The position numbers and the translations under genes are program-made. DNA of 64,000 nt from CAYSCX01 sp964429575 (GTDB lineage Bacteria > Desulfobacterota > Binatia > Binatales > Binataceae), in contig CAYSCX010000013.1 of assembly GCA_964429575.1 (NCBI GenBank), forward strand, positions 1-64,000. The letters are read 5' to 3'. This document shows positions 54,201-63,015 of this stretch, one piece after another (within the stretch, counting starts at the first letter, position 1; every line of letters starts with the position of its first letter). The notes under the pieces were generated by a model. The model did not search any database. It was not told the DNA's origin and saw nothing but the letters and a program-made list of their open reading frames with translations.

Positions 54201-55553
54201 TCAGTTGGTTCGTTTCGCTATGTCAATGATCGCCGCGAGGCTGCGTTCCACATCCGAATCGGTAGTCGCCCACGACGAGACGCTGATCCGCATAGCGGTA
54301 TACCCTTGCCAATCGGTACCGCCGCACCAACACGTGCCGTCCTCTTCCACGGCCTTGACGATGCGCTCGGTCCGGTCGGCAGTCCCAAAGGAGACCAGGA
54401 CCTGATTCAGGACCACGTCGTTAAGGATCGAGAAACCCGCACGCGCCAGCGCTTGAGCGAAGCGTCTCGCATGCGCGCAGTTGCGTTCCAGCAAGTCGGC
54501 GAGGCCGCGCCGTCCCAGCGATCGCAGCGCGGCCCATACTTCGACGCCGCGTGCCCGGCGCGACAATTCGGGTGTGAAATGGCTGGGCTCCCGGCCCTGG
54601 TGGGTGGCCAAATATGCTGCGGGGCGAAGAGCCATCGCCGCGCGAAGACTGTCTGAGTCGCGCACGAACGCAAGTCCGCTGTCATACGGGACGTTCAGCC
54701 ACTTATGCGCGTCCGTTGCGGACGAATCGGCGTCAGCAAGACCTTGGGTCAGGTGGCGGAGACCAGGCGCAGCGGCAGCCCACATGCCGAAGGCCCCGTC
54801 GACGTGCACCCATGCGCCGGCGCCGTGAGCACGAGCGCAGATCTCCTTGAGGTCGTCGCATGCGCCGGTGTTCACGTTGCCTGCTTGAGCGCATACGACG
54901 GTGGAAGCGCTCATTGGCGGGAGCGCGTCAACGCGCAACCGGCCCTGCGCGTCAACGGGAACGCGCAGAACGCGACGCCCGCCGAGACCCAACAAACTGA
55001 GCGCCTTTAACACCGAGACGTGGACTTCGTCGCTGGCGATCACGTCGATTGGAGGCGCGCCGAATAGCCCGTCTTCATCAGCGTTCCACCCAACCCTGGC
55101 GAGAAGCGCATGCCTGGCGGCCGCGAGCGCAGTGAAGTTCGCCATCGTGGCGCCGGTCACGAATGCGCCGCCATATTGGTTCGGCAATCCCAGAACCTCT
55201 AGAAGCCAGCGAAGTGTGATTTCTTCGATAGCGGCGGCCACTGGTGAAGTCGCGACCGTAGCAGCATTCTGATCCCAAGCTGACGCCAGCCAGTTGGCTG
55301 CAAGCGCTGCCGGCAATGAGCTTCCGATCACAAAACCGAAGTACGCGCCACCAGCGCTCGCCACGGTGGCGGGCGAACCCACTTCATGCAGCAAGTTCAA
55401 GACCGTAAGCGGATCGCTGGGAGATTCCGGCAGATCGCCGCCTAGAGCAGAGAGCCGCGTAAGCGCCTCCGGTGAGGGATACACGCGGCGGGCCGCGAGG
55501 CTCGTCAGGTATTCCAACGAGTACCGGGCGGCGGCGGTCAACAAATCATTCAT
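54201..55553 (-). CDS. Group II pyridoxal-dependent decarboxylase (aromatic-amino-acid type)
   Basis: 450 residues. PLP Lys284 in TDAHKWLNVPYDSGLAF, Asp-bearing HVDGAFGMWAA (250-260), and the family's N-terminal PATVASAGGAYFGF. Relatives decarboxylate tyrosine, tryptophan, DOPA, glutamate or act as aldehyde synthases. The C-terminal pattern has WCGGTDWQGYTAMRISVSSWATTD. Its position between pdxS and pdxT is unusual and hints that PLP supply and this enzyme are co-regulated. The substrate is unknown. Confidence 0.92.
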   Translation of the reverse strand: MNDLLTAAARYSLEYLTSLAARRVYPSPEALTRLSALGGDLPESPSDPLTVLNLLHEVGSPATVASAGGAYFGFVIGSSLPAALAANWLASAWDQNAATVATSPVAAAIEEITLRWLLEVLGLPNQYGGAFVTGATMANFTALAAARHALLARVGWNADEDGLFGAPPIDVIASDEVHVSVLKALSLLGLGGRRVLRVPVDAQGRLRVDALPPMSASTVVCAQAGNVNTGACDDLKEICARAHGAGAWVHVDGAFGMWAAAAPGLRHLTQGLADADSSATDAHKWLNVPYDSGLAFVRDSDSLRAAMALRPAAYLATHQGREPSHFTPELSRRARGVEVWAALRSLGRRGLADLLERNCAHARRFAQALARAGFSILNDVVLNQVLVSFGTADRTERIVKAVEEDGTCWCGGTDWQGYTAMRISVSSWATTDSDVERSLAAIIDIAKRTN

Positions 55554-55571
55554 GCGGAAGTTGCGCCTTAG

Positions 55572-56456
55572 TCACCATCCTCGGGCCTGCAGTAACTCTT
55601 CGGGGCGCAGTTTTGAGATTTCGAGACCCGGCATCGCGCCCGCCAAATCGCCGGACACTTCCGCGAGTATCCTGGGATCCTGGTAGTGCGTCGTCGCGAG
55701 AACGATCGCGCGCGCGCGGCGCGCCGGATCCTCGGACTTGAAGATGCCGGAGCCGACGAACACGGACTGCGCGCCGAGCTGCATCATGAGCGCGGCGTCC
55801 GCGGGTGTCGCGATTCCGCCGGCGGCGAAATTCGGCACCGGCAGCCGTCCCTCGCGCGCGACCGTCTGCACCAGTTCGTACGGCGCGCCGAGCTCCTTCG
55901 CCGCGGCCATGAGTTCGTCGTCGCGAAGTGTCGTCAGTTTGCGAACGGCGGACATCACGGCGCGCATGTGCCGGACCGCCTCGACAATGTTCCCGCTGCC
56001 GGCCTCGCCCTTGGTGCGAATGAGCGCGGCGCCTTCGCCGATTCGTCGAAGCGCCTCGCCAAGGTCGCGCGCGCCGCACACGAACGGCACCTTGAACGCG
56101 TGCTTGTCGATATGAAACGACTCGTCGGCGGGTGTCAGCACCTCGCTCTCGTCGACGAAGTCAACGCCGAGCGACTCGAGAATCTGCGCCTCGACGAAGT
56201 GTCCGATGCGCACCTTTGCCATCACGGGGATGGTGACGGTGTCCTGGATTTCGCGGATGACGCGCACCGATGACATGCGCGCGACGCCGCCGTGGGCGCG
56301 GATGTCGGCCGGCACTCGTTCCAGCGCCATCACCGCCACCGCTCCGGCGGCCTCGGCGATGCGCGCGTGTTCGGCGTTGACGACGTCCATGATGACGCCG
56401 CCCTTGAGCATCTCCGCGAGACCGGTCTTAAGTCGAAGCGTTCCCTTTTCGCTCAT
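55572..56456 (-). CDS. pdxS: PdxS, synthase subunit of pyridoxal 5'-phosphate synthase
   Basis: 294 residues. Family pattern is complete: LAEMLKGGVIMDVVNAEHARIAEAAGAVAVMALERVPADIR, catalytic Lys in VMAKVRIGHFVEA, EAGSGNIVEAVRHMR and ADAALMMQLGAQSVFVGSGIF. With PdxT it builds PLP from ribose 5-phosphate, glyceraldehyde 3-phosphate and glutamine. It starts 12 bases after the PdxR-like regulator gene. Confidence 0.97.
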   Translation of the reverse strand: MSEKGTLRLKTGLAEMLKGGVIMDVVNAEHARIAEAAGAVAVMALERVPADIRAHGGVARMSSVRVIREIQDTVTIPVMAKVRIGHFVEAQILESLGVDFVDESEVLTPADESFHIDKHAFKVPFVCGARDLGEALRRIGEGAALIRTKGEAGSGNIVEAVRHMRAVMSAVRKLTTLRDDELMAAAKELGAPYELVQTVAREGRLPVPNFAAGGIATPADAALMMQLGAQSVFVGSGIFKSEDPARRARAIVLATTHYQDPRILAEVSGDLAGAMPGLEISKLRPEELLQARGW

Positions 56457-56468
56457 CTCGATTACTCC

Positions 56469-57977
56469 CTAGATCAAGATTCCAAGTCCGCTTTGCGAGT
56501 CGTGTTCGGGCGCGTGGCTTACGAGCGTTTCGATTATTTCGCCCAGACCGCGGACGCCGGTGCGGATCTCGGCGGGCGTCGAATGGCCGTAGCCCAGGCG
56601 GAATGCGTTGACGAAACGGCCGTCGATGTCATGCAGCGGGCCGGGATTGATCGCGACGCCGTGGTCGATGCCGCGCAGAAAGAGCTGGATCGACGAGACT
56701 CCGCGCGGCAGCGTGACCCACAGTTGGAAGCCTCCCTGCGGTCGCGTCCACGTCACGCCGTCCGGCATAAACTCCTTGAGCGCCGCAACCGCCGCGTCGC
56801 GCCGCGGGCGGTAGTACGCGCGCATCCGATCGACGTGCTTCGTGTACGCGTCGGCGAGAAATCCCGCGGCGATCGCCTGCGTCAGCGCCGGTCCACCCAT
56901 GTCCATGTGGCGCTTGTAGGTGAGCAGCTCGCCGATCACTGCGCGGTCGGCAGCCAGGTACCCAACGCGCAGACCCGGCATGAAGACTTTGGAGATGGAG
57001 CCGATCGCGATGCGTCGACCCTGCGGCAGCAGAGAGTAAAGCGCGGCCGGCTCGTCGCCCTCGAAGCGAAGGTCGCGAAAGATCGTATCGTCAATGACGA
57101 TCGTGTCGGACTCGCGCGCCCAGGCGGCGAGATCGCGGCGGAATGACATCGGCGCGGTCGCACCGGTCGGGTTGTGAAAGTCCGCGCAGAGGTAGAAGGC
57201 CGTGCGCCGGCCTGTCGACGCCGCCTGCAGTTGGTCGAGGTTCGGCGCGCCGTTCTCCCACGCGACCGACTGAACCGCGTGACCGAACATCATGAACGCG
57301 CCCGGCACGCCGGTGTAGGTCGGTGTCTCGCAAATCGCGGTGCGCCCGTCGTCGCGGGTCCACGCCGCCGCAAGTGCGATGGCTTGCTGGCTGCCGTTGG
57401 TGATGATGAGCTCGTCTGGCGTAATGCTGATACCGCGGCGCGTCAGGTACGCCGCAAGAATTTCGCGGAGCTCGGTAAGGCCCGCGGGACCGCCGTACTC
57501 GAGGAGCCGTGACGGGCCGCGTTTGAGCGCCTTGGCGACCAGCTTTTCGAGCAGGCCGTCAGGCACAGTCGCAACGTTGGGTACTCCTCCGGCGAGGTTT
57601 ATCGTGCCCGGGCGGCGCTCGACGGAAACCAGTTCGCGTAGGCCGCGCAGCACGCCCTCGCGCAAGCGTCGAATCGAACGCTGAACGTCGGCGCGGGGCT
57701 CGGCTGCGGGCCCGCTGCCGTTCGGCGAGGAGTTGGGCTTCGCGACAAATGTCCCGCGGCCGACTTCGGAGCGAACCAGGCCCGCCTTTTCCAGGCGCTG
57801 GAATACCTTGTGGACGGTCAGCTTGTTGACCTTGAGGTCGCGCCCCCATTCGGCGACTGAGGGCAGGCGATCGCCGGGCTTGAGTTCGCCGCGGGTGATG
57901 GCGGCGCGGATTGATGCTTCCAGCTGCTGGTAGAGCGGTGCATCGCCGTTGGGTCTTAGCCGTGGTCTCCAAGCCAT
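56469..57977 (-). CDS. MocR/PdxR-type regulator (GntR winged helix fused to an aminotransferase fold)
   Basis: 502 residues from ATG 57977; the in-frame TTG at 58013 lies inside the promoter and is rejected. An N-terminal GntR winged helix (about 15-85: PLYQQLEASIRAAITRGELKPGDRLPSVAEWGRDL) and a fold-type I aminotransferase domain (about 130-500) with PLP Lys330 (SISKVFMPGLRVGY). It directly precedes pdxS, as PdxR regulators (which activate pdxST when PLP is low) often lie next to pdxST. An enzymatic aminotransferase role of the MocR group is less likely but not excluded. Confidence 0.88.
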   Translation of the reverse strand: MAWRPRLRPNGDAPLYQQLEASIRAAITRGELKPGDRLPSVAEWGRDLKVNKLTVHKVFQRLEKAGLVRSEVGRGTFVAKPNSSPNGSGPAAEPRADVQRSIRRLREGVLRGLRELVSVERRPGTINLAGGVPNVATVPDGLLEKLVAKALKRGPSRLLEYGGPAGLTELREILAAYLTRRGISITPDELIITNGSQQAIALAAAWTRDDGRTAICETPTYTGVPGAFMMFGHAVQSVAWENGAPNLDQLQAASTGRRTAFYLCADFHNPTGATAPMSFRRDLAAWARESDTIVIDDTIFRDLRFEGDEPAALYSLLPQGRRIAIGSISKVFMPGLRVGYLAADRAVIGELLTYKRHMDMGGPALTQAIAAGFLADAYTKHVDRMRAYYRPRRDAAVAALKEFMPDGVTWTRPQGGFQLWVTLPRGVSSIQLFLRGIDHGVAINPGPLHDIDGRFVNAFRLGYGHSTPAEIRTGVRGLGEIIETLVSHAPEHDSQSGLGILI

Positions 57978-57984
57978 GCCGTCG

Positions 57985-58013
57985 GATATATTATCGAATA
58001 TTCTATAAGTCAA
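57985..58013 (-). promoter_or_regulatory. Promoter of the PdxR-like regulator (leaderless arrangement)
   Basis: On the minus strand, TTGACT (58008-58013) and TATATC (57985-57990) are 17 bases apart. The -10 box ends seven bases before the ATG at 57977. Transcription from here would start at or next to the ATG, leaving a leaderless mRNA. The AT-rich spacer contains the palindrome GAATATTC. Confidence 0.5.
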
Positions 58014-58094
58014 TAGGCGGAGCGCCTCGCATGACGAAAAACCGCCTGCTCTCGCGTCGCGAGGGGAGATTCGAAATGAAATGCAGGGCCGGCG

Positions 58095-58496
58095 CTATGC
58101 GGGCTTGAACTTGACCAGGGTGTGATCGGGCGTGACGTCGTCGAAGTACACCACCACCGGCATCTCGACCCGGACCTGCTCGGGCGGCGCCACGATGTTG
58201 GTGGTCATCCGCGGCCCTTCGTCGAGCTCGACGATCGCCAGGACGTACGGTGCGTCGCCAAATGAACGCGCGGACGCGCGCCGCACCACCGTGTAGCTGT
58301 GAACCTTGCCGCGCCCGCTGACTGGTTTCCACGCGAGACGATCGGAGAAACAATGCGGGCATCGGTCGCGCGGATAGTAGATGAATTTTCGGCACGACTC
58401 GCACTGCTGAAGTTTCAGCTCATGCTTGCGCGCGGCCTCCCAAAACGGACGCGACGTCGGCGATGGCTTCGGAAGCGGCTTGATGTATTCGCTCAT
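58095..58496 (-). CDS. DUF35 OB-fold zinc-ribbon protein paired with a thiolase-like enzyme
   Basis: 133 residues. N-terminal helix with SPTSRPFWEAARKHEL, a rubredoxin-like zinc ribbon with Cys32, Cys35, Cys46 and Cys49 (CESC, CPHC), then an OB-fold. Such proteins act as acyl-CoA-binding partners that bridge hydratase and thiolase-type enzymes. Its start overlaps the thiolase-like gene stop (ATGA), so it is translated with it. Confidence 0.92.
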   Translation of the reverse strand: MSEYIKPLPKPSPTSRPFWEAARKHELKLQQCESCRKFIYYPRDRCPHCFSDRLAWKPVSGRGKVHSYTVVRRASARSFGDAPYVLAIVELDEGPRMTTNIVAPPEQVRVEMPVVVYFDDVTPDHTLVKFKPA

Positions 58497-59653
58497 GACG
58501 CACGCTCCAAGACGAGACTAACCTGCTCGCTCATGATGCCGCCGTTGCCGTTGACGTAGGCGAGCTTTGCATTTTTCACCTGCCGCGCATCGCCGCGTCC
58601 CATCAACTGACGAATCGCCTCGGTGACGTGGCTCATGCCGCCGCCCAAGCCTGGCTGTCCGAACGAGAGCTGCCCGCCGTGGGTGTTGCACGGGAAGTCG
58701 CCCGCCCAGGAGAGGTCGTGCTCCCACACGAACGCGCCGCCCTGTCCCTTCTTGCAAAAGCCGGCGTCCTCGAGCGTGACGATCACGGTGATCGTGTAAC
58801 AGTCATACGGCTCGACGAAGTCCATATCCTTGGGCGCAAGGCCCGCCATCTTGAAGGCGGCTTCGGCGGCGGGCTTGATTGGCGAGTCGGTGAGCGAGGG
58901 CGCGTAGGTGATGGTCGAGTGGTTGGAATACTCGCCCGCGCCGAGCAGCCAGACCGGTGGATGCTTGGCGCGTTTGGCGACCTCCGGCGATGCGACCACG
59001 ACCGCGGCGCCGCCGCTGGCTGGGCTCACGATTTCGAACAGGTGCAGCGGATCGACGATCATGCGAGAGCCGAGCACGTCTGCGATGGTGAGCGGCTTGT
59101 CGTTGAAGATCGCGAGCGGATTCTGGAGCGCGTTCTTGCGCTGATCGACCGCGACCTTCGCCATCTGCTCGGGCTTGGTGCCGTACTCGAACATGTGGCG
59201 ATGCGCGATCATCGCGTAGCCGCAATTCGCGCCGATATTGCCGTAGGGCGCCTCGAATTCGCGCTGCACCGAGATGGTCGGCGGGCGCTGGTCGCCCGCG
59301 CGGTTCAAGTCCGCGACGATGCACAGCACCGCCGAACACATGCCCGCGTCGATTGCCGCGGCCGCGCGCCAAATCATCCCAGCCGGACTCGCGCCGCCGA
59401 TGTCAACCTGGTTGAGCATGCGCGCGTTGATGCCCAGCACCTCGCACGCGCTGGCGGGATAGATGAAACCGGGGTCTGCGAACGGCACGCCGACCAGGAA
59501 GCCATCGATGTCGCGTTTCTCGAGGCCTGCGTCGGCGATCGCCTCAGCGGCTACCTTCGCCATCAGGCCCAGCGCCGTCACGTCGGCCGACGCCTCCTTC
59601 ATCGGCTTCAACTCGCCGATTCCAATCGCGGCGGCTTTGCGCTTGAGACTCAT
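58493..59653 (-). CDS. Thiolase-like protein (SCP-x/Ltp2 type), DUF35-associated
   Basis: 386 residues of the thiolase fold: C-terminal CNTHGGQLSFGQPGLGGGMSHVTEA and YDCYTITVIVTLEDAGFCKKGQGG. In SCP-x thiolases the nucleophile lies in a C-A-S/T-G motif; the aligned stretch here reads VDIGGASPAGM with Gly at about position 87, so the nucleophilic Cys seems absent. Proteins like this paired with DUF35, such as Ltp2-ChsH2 in steroid side-chain degradation, are retro-aldolases rather than thiolases. A retro-aldol cleavage of a hydroxyacyl-CoA is therefore inferred; the substrate is open. Confidence 0.85.
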   Translation of the reverse strand: MSLKRKAAAIGIGELKPMKEASADVTALGLMAKVAAEAIADAGLEKRDIDGFLVGVPFADPGFIYPASACEVLGINARMLNQVDIGGASPAGMIWRAAAAIDAGMCSAVLCIVADLNRAGDQRPPTISVQREFEAPYGNIGANCGYAMIAHRHMFEYGTKPEQMAKVAVDQRKNALQNPLAIFNDKPLTIADVLGSRMIVDPLHLFEIVSPASGGAAVVVASPEVAKRAKHPPVWLLGAGEYSNHSTITYAPSLTDSPIKPAAEAAFKMAGLAPKDMDFVEPYDCYTITVIVTLEDAGFCKKGQGGAFVWEHDLSWAGDFPCNTHGGQLSFGQPGLGGGMSHVTEAIRQLMGRGDARQVKNAKLAYVNGNGGIMSEQVSLVLERAS

Positions 59654-59793
59654 CGTTCAATTCCTCGACGGGTGATTTGGTCGCCTGTTGCTTAGCACAG
59701 ATCCGTCCGGTCCGATTAGCGCGCGAGGCGGCTGTGGATGCTGACACGCGCAGGCGAGTCGGCTAGCGTTGCGGGGTTCAAGGAGCGCGAACG

Positions 59794-59973
59794 ATGGCAT
59801 TCATCATGTGCGACGATCACCAGATCGACGTCGAGGCCGACGGGGTCGATCCGGCCGCGGCCAAGAAGCTTATGCTCACCGACACGAAGCCGGATGCGAA
59901 TGCGGCCGAGCGCGAAGTGATCGAGTTCGGGAAGATTCATCGCGACTGCAACATCCGAATCCTCGCAGGATGA
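59794..59973 (+). CDS. Small conserved-looking protein of 59 residues
   Basis: An ATG at 59794 preceded by AAGGAG (8 bases before) opens a frame to TGA at 59973: MAFIMCDDHQIDVEADGV then an acidic/basic mix ending EFGKIHRDCNIRILAG. Ribosome site, compositional balance and full-length frame support a real gene. No family is recognised; the two Cys are far apart. It lies between the thiolase-like gene (divergent) and tRNA-fMet. Confidence 0.65.
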   Translation: MAFIMCDDHQIDVEADGVDPAAAKKLMLTDTKPDANAAEREVIEFGKIHRDCNIRILAG

Positions 59974-60095
59974 AGGAGCGCTGAACTGCTGCGGACTGCA
60001 CAGCGTTACGCGCGCCGTTCGTTGCGCATGTTCTCCGCACCAACATTTTCGCCATCGCAGTTGACCCGCTCTCTCGCGCGTCGATACACTGCCCG

Positions 60096-60172
60096 CGCGG
60101 GGTGGAGCAGTCTGGTAGCTCGCCGGGCTCATAACCCGGAGGTCGAAGGTTCAAATCCTTCCCCCGCAACCA
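60096..60172 (+). tRNA. Initiator tRNA-Met (fMet), anticodon CAT
   Basis: 77 bases: acceptor GCGGGG/CCCCGC with the initiator-specific unpaired C1-A72, anticodon stem CCGGG/CCCGG carrying the three G-C pairs of initiators, anticodon CAT at 60130-60132, T arm with GGTTCAAATCC, and encoded CCA. Confidence 0.97.
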
Positions 60173-60235
60173 CCAAAACGTTCAATTCACCATGTCGGCC
60201 GGGTTCATCGTCGCTGACTGATCCGCATAGCCGCT

Positions 60236-61639
60236 ATGCGCTGGAAACTTGTCGGCTTTGGGCTGCTCATGGCGCTCGGGACTGTGGGGCTCGCGTTCGC
60301 CCGATCGATCGACGGGGGGCAACCGGCGTACGACGCATTGCGAGCATGGCCCGCGTCGCTTTTGATCGCTGGTGTCTATTGGCGTGGATATGTCGCGGTT
60401 AAATCGGCTGGTTCGCGCGCGCTCCCGACGGTCGTAACTTTTGGCGCGATTTTCGCCCTGCTCGGTCTGGTGTTGCCGCCCTTCGATTCGCGCGATCTGT
60501 ACCTCTACGCGAACATCGGATGGCTGCAGCACCACTACCAGCTGAATCCATACACCCGTCTCATTTCGTCGGCACCGGGATGGCAGCATGATCCAATGTT
60601 CACTCCGCAGTGGGCCTACATGCCCTGCGTGCAGGGATTTCTGTTCGCGCTCTTCACGAGAACGATCACCGCAATCGGTGGAGGCCATCTTGCGCTGACG
60701 GTCACCCTGTTCAAGGTGGCGTCCGTGGCTGCCTTCGGTGCGATCGCGATGCTCATCCGCGCGATTGGAGCAAGAATCGGTCTCACCCGAGTCGATTTGG
60801 CACTTTATCTGTACCTGTGGAGCCCATTGATCGTCATTCATGAGTTGGCGAACGGTCATAACGACTTGCTGGCCGCGATGTTCGTCATGCTCGCCATCTG
60901 GTTTGCGGCAGCGGGTTTGCCCTTTCTCGTCCTTCCGATGCTGACTGCCGGCGCCATGATTAAACCCTTCGCCGAGGTGATCCTGCCCTTTGCTTTTCTC
61001 TACGTCGCAAGGCGAAGCGGCCTGTTCCGCGCCCTCGGCAGCTCCGTCGTTGCAGCTACAATCCTCTTTGTTTGCTCAGTGCCGTATCTCGGGGATTGGA
61101 CTCCGTTGCCGGGGGAGATGTTTTTCGGCGTGTTGTTCAGCCCGAACTACTCGTTAGCGTCGTCGGCATACTGGATGGTTGCAGCGGCAAACAAACTGGT
61201 TTCGTTGGGAGCGATTTACCGCTGGGCGAGTAATGCATCGATAATCGCGTTTCTGCTTGCAGGCGGATTGCTGCTCGCAGCCGCCACGGTCCGCTTCGCC
61301 CGGATTTTGCGGCCGACGATTCAGGACCTAACCGCGGTTTCTGTGTTGGCACAGATGATCCTGATCTTTGTCGCCCTAAGCATGTTTTTCCCGTGGCACC
61401 TGGCGGCGATTTTACCGACCGCGCTGGTGCTCCCGCCGGGTCATTGGCTGCGACGCCTCACGATCGCGCTGTCCATCACGTGGCTGTTGTACTTTACCGC
61501 GATCGGCAACCTCCGCATTCTCAATGCTCTCATCATGACCGCTGTGCCGATGGCTTGGATCGGTCTTGAGCAGTGGGCGGACGTCAAGTCCACCATCGTC
61601 GGTGCGATGGGCATCGATGCCAACCTGCCTGCAAGATGA
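60236..61639 (+). CDS. Polytopic GT-C-type glycosyltransferase (mannosyltransferase-like)
   Basis: 467 residues with about 12 hydrophobic helices. The early loop PFDSRDLYLYANIGWLQHHYQLNPY has acidic residues in the place of the catalytic Asp of polyprenol-phosphate-dependent GT-C enzymes (MptA/MptB-like), and NGHNDLLAAMFVMLAIW is the second family-type loop. It probably adds a sugar from a lipid-linked donor on the outer face of the membrane. Donor and acceptor are unknown. It is alone on the plus strand after tRNA-fMet. Confidence 0.78.
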   Translation: MRWKLVGFGLLMALGTVGLAFARSIDGGQPAYDALRAWPASLLIAGVYWRGYVAVKSAGSRALPTVVTFGAIFALLGLVLPPFDSRDLYLYANIGWLQHHYQLNPYTRLISSAPGWQHDPMFTPQWAYMPCVQGFLFALFTRTITAIGGGHLALTVTLFKVASVAAFGAIAMLIRAIGARIGLTRVDLALYLYLWSPLIVIHELANGHNDLLAAMFVMLAIWFAAAGLPFLVLPMLTAGAMIKPFAEVILPFAFLYVARRSGLFRALGSSVVAATILFVCSVPYLGDWTPLPGEMFFGVLFSPNYSLASSAYWMVAAANKLVSLGAIYRWASNASIIAFLLAGGLLLAAATVRFARILRPTIQDLTAVSVLAQMILIFVALSMFFPWHLAAILPTALVLPPGHWLRRLTIALSITWLLYFTAIGNLRILNALIMTAVPMAWIGLEQWADVKSTIVGAMGIDANLPAR

Positions 61640-61734
61640 ATCGAAGCAGGTGCCCAACTCGCGAAGCGCAGAAACGATTCCGTTCACGAAGAACTCCGTT
61701 CCCGCGACTCGGATATCAATCGACCGCTGTTGCG

Positions 61735-62751
61735 CTAGCTCTTCTTCTCCAGGTGGCCGCCGAACTCGTAGCGCATCGCCGACAACAGTTTGTCCGCGAA
61801 GTCCGCATTCCCGCGCGACGTAAACCGTTCGTACAGCGCTGCGCTCAGCACAAATGACGGCACGCCCTCATCGATCGCTGCGTCGATCGTCCATCGGCCT
61901 TCGCCAGAGTCCGACACGCGTCCGCTGAAATTCTTAAGCTGCGGATCAGCGAGGAGCGCGGCCGCGCTCAGGTCAAGCAGCCATGACGCGATCACGCTGC
62001 CGCGCCGCCATACTTCGGTAATCTCACTGAGGTTCAGATCGTACTGATACAACTCGGGATCGCGCAGTGGCGTCGTCTCGGCATCAACTTCCTCCGTGCG
62101 CTTTCCCACGTTCGCATTCTTCAGGATGTTCAGCCCCTCGGCGTATGCGGCCATGATTCCGTACTCGATTCCGTTGTGGACCATCTTGACGAAGTGTCCC
62201 GCGCCGTTGGACCCGCAATGCAAGTAGCCATGCTCCGCCGTGCTTCCTTTGACCTTCTCGCGTCCGGGGGTGCGCGGTGCCGCGTCCATCGCAGGGGCGA
62301 GCGTCGCGAATAGCGGATCGATATGCTTAACGACTTCGGGCTCGCCGCCGATCATCTGGCAGTAGCCGCGCTCCAATCCCCACACTCCGCCGCTGGTCCC
62401 CGAATCGACGTAGTGGATGCCTTTGCGCTCGAGCAGCTTCGCGCGCCGGATGTCATCGACGTAGTACGAATTTCCGCCGTCAACGATGATGTCGCCCCTT
62501 TCAAAACGGCTTGAAACATCGCTCAACGTTTTCTCGACGACCGCCGCGGGCACCATCAGCCATGTCACGCGCGGCTGCTTGAGTTTCGCGACAAAGTCAT
62601 CGAGCGATGCGGCGCCTGCCGCGCCTTCTTTGGCGAGCGCTTTCACCGACGCCGCGTTGACATCGAATACAACGCATTCGTGCCCGCCGCGGAGCCACCG
62701 CCGCACCATGTTGGCGCCCATCCGGCCAAGGCCAATCATTCCTGTCTGCAT
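61735..62751 (-). CDS. 6-phosphogluconate dehydrogenase, short (GndA/YqeC) type
   Basis: 338 residues from ATG 62751, with AAGGAG eight bases upstream; the longer in-frame start is rejected. NAD(P)-binding MIGLGRMGANMVRRW, IVDGGNSYYVDDI, catalytic Lys in HFVKMVHNGIEYG. It oxidatively decarboxylates 6-phosphogluconate to ribulose 5-phosphate. This short, often NAD-linked class differs from the ~470-residue enzyme of E. coli. No zwf or pgl gene is nearby. Confidence 0.94.
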   Translation of the reverse strand: MQTGMIGLGRMGANMVRRWLRGGHECVVFDVNAASVKALAKEGAAGAASLDDFVAKLKQPRVTWLMVPAAVVEKTLSDVSSRFERGDIIVDGGNSYYVDDIRRAKLLERKGIHYVDSGTSGGVWGLERGYCQMIGGEPEVVKHIDPLFATLAPAMDAAPRTPGREKVKGSTAEHGYLHCGSNGAGHFVKMVHNGIEYGIMAAYAEGLNILKNANVGKRTEEVDAETTPLRDPELYQYDLNLSEITEVWRRGSVIASWLLDLSAAALLADPQLKNFSGRVSDSGEGRWTIDAAIDEGVPSFVLSAALYERFTSRGNADFADKLLSAMRYEFGGHLEKKS

Positions 62752-62959
62752 CGCGATTTGCTCCTTATGAACGGTCGCGCACGGTCGGCCACAGAGCTTC
62801 GAGTATCGTCGCTCAACAGCCGCAACGGCGCGCAACCGCAAGCGCACGACGAGATTCCGTCCGACCTTGTTCAAACAAACTAGCAGCGATTCGCGCGTCG
62901 TCGAAAGCGCAGAGATCCGCCGGCGCAGCTATCGGCGAGTGCCCCAAGCGGAAAATAGA

Positions 62960-62987
62960 CGAGGCGCGCCATTGTTGGCGCGCCTCG
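62960..62987 (-). terminator. Intrinsic terminator after the Tad-type gene
   Basis: An 11-base-pair stem (CGAGGCGCGCC at 62960-62970 with its complement at 62977-62987). Read on the minus strand it is followed by TCTATTTTCC, which favours termination of the gene ending at 63016. It also lies beyond the gndA start, in the promoter spacer. Confidence 0.65.
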
Positions 62988-63015
62988 CTAGATCGGCGGC
63001 TACTTGCGGTTCGGG

